This document shows, piece by piece, positions 61,483 through 64,000 of a stretch of DNA of 64,000 bases (position 1 is the stretch's first letter; every line of letters starts with the position of its first letter). The notes beneath the pieces were generated by a model that saw only the letters and a list, made by a program, of their open reading frames with translations, was not told the DNA's origin and did not search any database. The position numbers and the translations under genes are program-made. The stretch spans positions 1,063,001-1,127,000 of the forward strand of contig JBBBDQ010000310.1 of NCBI GenBank assembly GCA_037127315.1, read 5' to 3'. This DNA comes from Ascarosepion bandense (taxonomy: Eukaryota; Mollusca; Cephalopoda; Sepiida; Sepiidae).

Positions 61483-61670
61483 TATGCACTGTTTCAGGAC
61501 TATAAAAGCTCTGACATAATTTTCTCCTTTTAATTCCAGAAGGGAATGACTTATTCAGATTTTCATTTTAGGAGGACTTAGCTGGAAATCTGAATAAGTC
61601 ATTCCATTCTAGAATTAACAGGGGAAAATTATGTCAGAGCTTTTATAGTCCTGACCTGAAACAGTGCATA
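61483..61670. repeat. Long hairpin with ~84-bp arms
   Basis: 61483-61564 and 61585-61670 are reverse complements with a few mismatches and small gaps (TGCACTGTTTCAGGACTATA against TATAGTCCTGACCTGAAACA). The loop is about 20 bases. It could be a foldback MITE or a source of hairpin RNA. Confidence 0.9.
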
Positions 61671-62329
61671 TAAACCTCTTTATATATGTATATGCTAGGT
61701 ACCACCAAGGTCTTACTAAAACATACCAAAAAGTAATTTAATTTAAATGTCTTCTTTGAAGTTAAATTTTGGCTTTATTTGAAAGAAAGCTAGGTTTTAA
61801 GAAAAGAAAAATTAAGCTGCATATGTAGATAAAGATTTAAAACATTGGCATGGCCACCTATCAAATCTCCATCATAGACAAAAAAAATTAAAACAAACTG
61901 AAAAATTTAAAAATTTAATATTTGCCCTTCAGAAAAAAATAAAATAGTTTGTGGGAGTAGAGACAACCCATTTAAGAGAAGGAAAAACTGATTTCAAACC
62001 TCAATTGCTTTTGATTAATTGGAAAGGCTTAGGAGGTAAATCCTAAGGATAAAATTTGGAACCAAAGTCCCAAAGGTAGCCTGACATTGCATCCAACCTT
62101 TTTCTGTTGACTCTTACAGTAACATTGGTATTACAACAGTAATGAATTTGATAAACATTACAGTAAGGCTAAGTTATACAGGACATCATTATCTGAAAAT
62201 GTTCTTGGATTAAATTAGCTAAATTTACCTTTCCATTAAGAATAATTAACAAAGGTTATTATCACTGAGTTATGATATGAAAACTTAGTTGAAAAAAAAT
62301 TATGTATCTGATAACCCTTTCAGTCCCAA
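61671..62329. other. Unassigned, possibly copia gag upstream part
   Basis: No motif is recognised. It lies directly upstream of the protease relic in the same orientation and may belong to the same element. Confidence 0.3.
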
Positions 62330-63110
62330 CAAACATGAAGTGAAGGTTGAAGAGGGCATTCAGTTTAGGAAGTTAGACATTTTATAAGGCTACCCAGAAT
62401 CTAGAGATTGTTATTATTATACTAATAGATTTAGTGGTGATCATGACTACCAGAGATCATTTCGTGATAGTGTCAACTTAAGACCTAGACAAAAGTAAGT
62501 TAACAATCACTGCAATCAGTATGAGAATAAATTGAAATGGCAGTATTAACTATTGGGTTAACAAATAACCTGAAAGAAAAAGAAAACTAAACAAAAGATA
62601 TTTCAACATGAACTTGAAAACAAGGTTAATTAGTTCTGTTTCAGTCTGAATCTTATGAGCCACATCCAATTAAGTCAATGAATTATAGATTGTGGTGCTA
62701 GTGAAACAGTGTTGTGAAATTTGGTTTAATGTCTACTTTAACTCTTTAGACAATAATGATAAAAAGAAATTTATGTATAAACCATGCAAAAATATACTCA
62801 GATTTGAAGACAGCAAATACATGACATCTATGAAAAGCATTTATTCCAACAGTATTTAATGTAATGATAACATATCATTGTTGTTAACAGAACAACAAAT
62901 GAAGCTGGGATAGAATTTAACTTTAAAGTTTTAGAAGGAGCTTCAACCTACACATAGAACAATCAAGGCATTATAATTTTCTATTGACAAAATCACAGCA
63001 TAAAGAGGTTTAGAGACATCCTTTTATTAAAGTGACACAATCTTGTAATAAACAATTAGTGTTAAATAAAGTTAAGTTATGCTGTCAGTTTACTCCTCTT
63101 GAAAACTCAA
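62330..63110 (+). pseudogene. Copia-type gag-pol protease relic
   Basis: The plus strand reads IIDCGASETVL near 62690, the DxGAS active site of a retroelement aspartic protease. After a frameshift, WFNVYFNSLDNNDKKKF and a FEDSK-like block follow, matching the domain of metazoan copia-like polyproteins. RT and integrase are absent and stops occur. Confidence 0.55.
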
Positions 63111-63284
63111 GTTACTAAAATATGCCAAGTAATGAGTTGGAACTTCATGCTGAAAACATAAGAATACTCTGGCATGGCTGATAGTTGGTATACTAATACA
63201 ATTGCCTTTAGTAAATGTGTAGTTATGGTTTTCAAACAATTTAGTGATATCCATTTTCTTCACTTAATGGATTGTCTCAACATT

Positions 63285-63475
63285 GTTTGCTTTCCTGATA
63301 GCTAATATCTCCAAAAGCTTAAATGCAACGTCAATTGCAATTTCCTATCTTCTTGATTCCCATCCTTCTCTTATCCTTTCTTTGACATCCCCTGTACCTT
63401 GTTTTTTCTCTCACTGTAATCCCCTGTGCACCAGTAGCAGTCCTGCCTTGTTTGGGGTGAAAGGATTATAAAAAC
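63285..63475 (+). mobile_element. LINE 3' end fragment
   Basis: GCTTTCCTGATAGCTAATAT through CACCAGTAGCAG and GTTTGGGGTGAAAGGATTAT matches the 3' UTR of the Jockey/CR1-like family (compare 225-425 and 57350-57603). Strongly 5'-truncated. Confidence 0.75.
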
Positions 63476-63639
63476 ATGTCTGTAGAGATTAGTCAGAAAA
63501 AATTTCAGGTATGGATTACTATTTACATTTGTCCAAAGCAAAAGGCCTTTAGAGAATTATGCAAGCAAGTTAATATCACAATAAAAAAAATTCTGTGAAA
63601 AACAAAGTTCTTATTCAAATGCTGAGTAAAACAATGTAT

Positions 63640-64000
63640 GAATTGGTTGCTTGGGCGCCTGGTCATTGATGGCTTTGATTCAGTAGCTGGTCTTCGAGTC
63701 AACTATTACAGCAGTGTTCTTCCCCGCTCACAATGTGAATTTTGATCTCAAGGAAGTCACGCTGAAATCTTGCTAGATGTCTCTTTGCTAAATTGAACCA
63801 GACTGGGCGCGCGCACATTTGAGTGAATGAAAACGGCACTAAAAATAACGCTCAAATAAGTTGCAGCAAAAGTCTTTACATACAAACAAACAAAAACAAC
63901 AACAACAAAAATAGAATATAAACAATGGCCAATTCCCTGTTTCTACTTAGCCGACAACGGAGCAGAAGTTTCATCCAAAAGAAGCGTTTTTCTTCTTGAC
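63640..64000. promoter_or_regulatory. CpG-richer right edge, possible promoter
   Basis: GGCGCCTGG, TCTTCGAGTC and GGGCGCGCGCAC are unusual for this AT-rich window. An ATG in good context (AACAATGGCC at 63922) opens only 24 codons. A gene starting to the right is possible but cannot be shown here. Confidence 0.25.

Noticed and set aside
63922..63999. Short ORF from a good-context ATG at the right edge
   Set aside because: Only 24 codons before a stop and no recognisable motif. It is mentioned only as part of a possible promoter region.

Overview
The window is AT-rich animal DNA. Its only intact cellular gene is CDK10, a Cdc2-related protein kinase, which lies on the minus strand with 14 coding exons between 52478 and 26410. 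Short exons in 0.3-5 kb introns, GT-AG splice sites, and a mix of I-clade, RTE and Jockey/CR1-like LINEs, gypsy and copia relics, mariners and a Penelope-like element fit a lophotrochozoan, most likely a cephalopod mollusc such as an octopus. That assignment is inference.

Layout. 1-425: LINE 3' end. 430-9175: a field of a diverged ~50-bp AT-rich satellite, interrupted by a LINE tail, a SINE-like block and a gypsy 3' end with an LTR. 9176-11990: no gene. 12.0-22.8 kb: a three-layer nest in which an old I-clade LINE is split by a gypsy element, and the gypsy is split by a younger I-clade LINE and an RTE fragment. 22.98-23.89 kb: Penelope-like GIY-YIG fragment flanked by inverted repeats, with a hammerhead-like motif beside it. 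24.1-24.6 kb: Tc1/mariner relic. 25.6-26.2 kb: a detached LINE 5' UTR. 26.4-52.5 kb: CDK10, whose introns hold two mariners, RTE and Jockey-like LINE relics, a 30-bp minisatellite, a 3.35-kb LTR element, a decayed extra copy of exon 9 and a 2.1-kb foldback structure. 52.5-58.6 kb: probable CDK10 5' leader region, containing a 2.4-kb LINE. 58.6-64 kb: mostly unassigned, with a long hairpin, a copia-type protease relic, a LINE tail and a CpG-richer right edge.

The CDK10 reading frame can be joined exactly through all 14 exons (357 codons plus stop), with every kinase motif present. All autonomous transposon proteins seen are broken. The most unusual items are the LTR element that carries a small membrane-protein ORF instead of gag-pol, the exon-9 relic, the satellite field, the Penelope/hammerhead locus and the giant hairpins.
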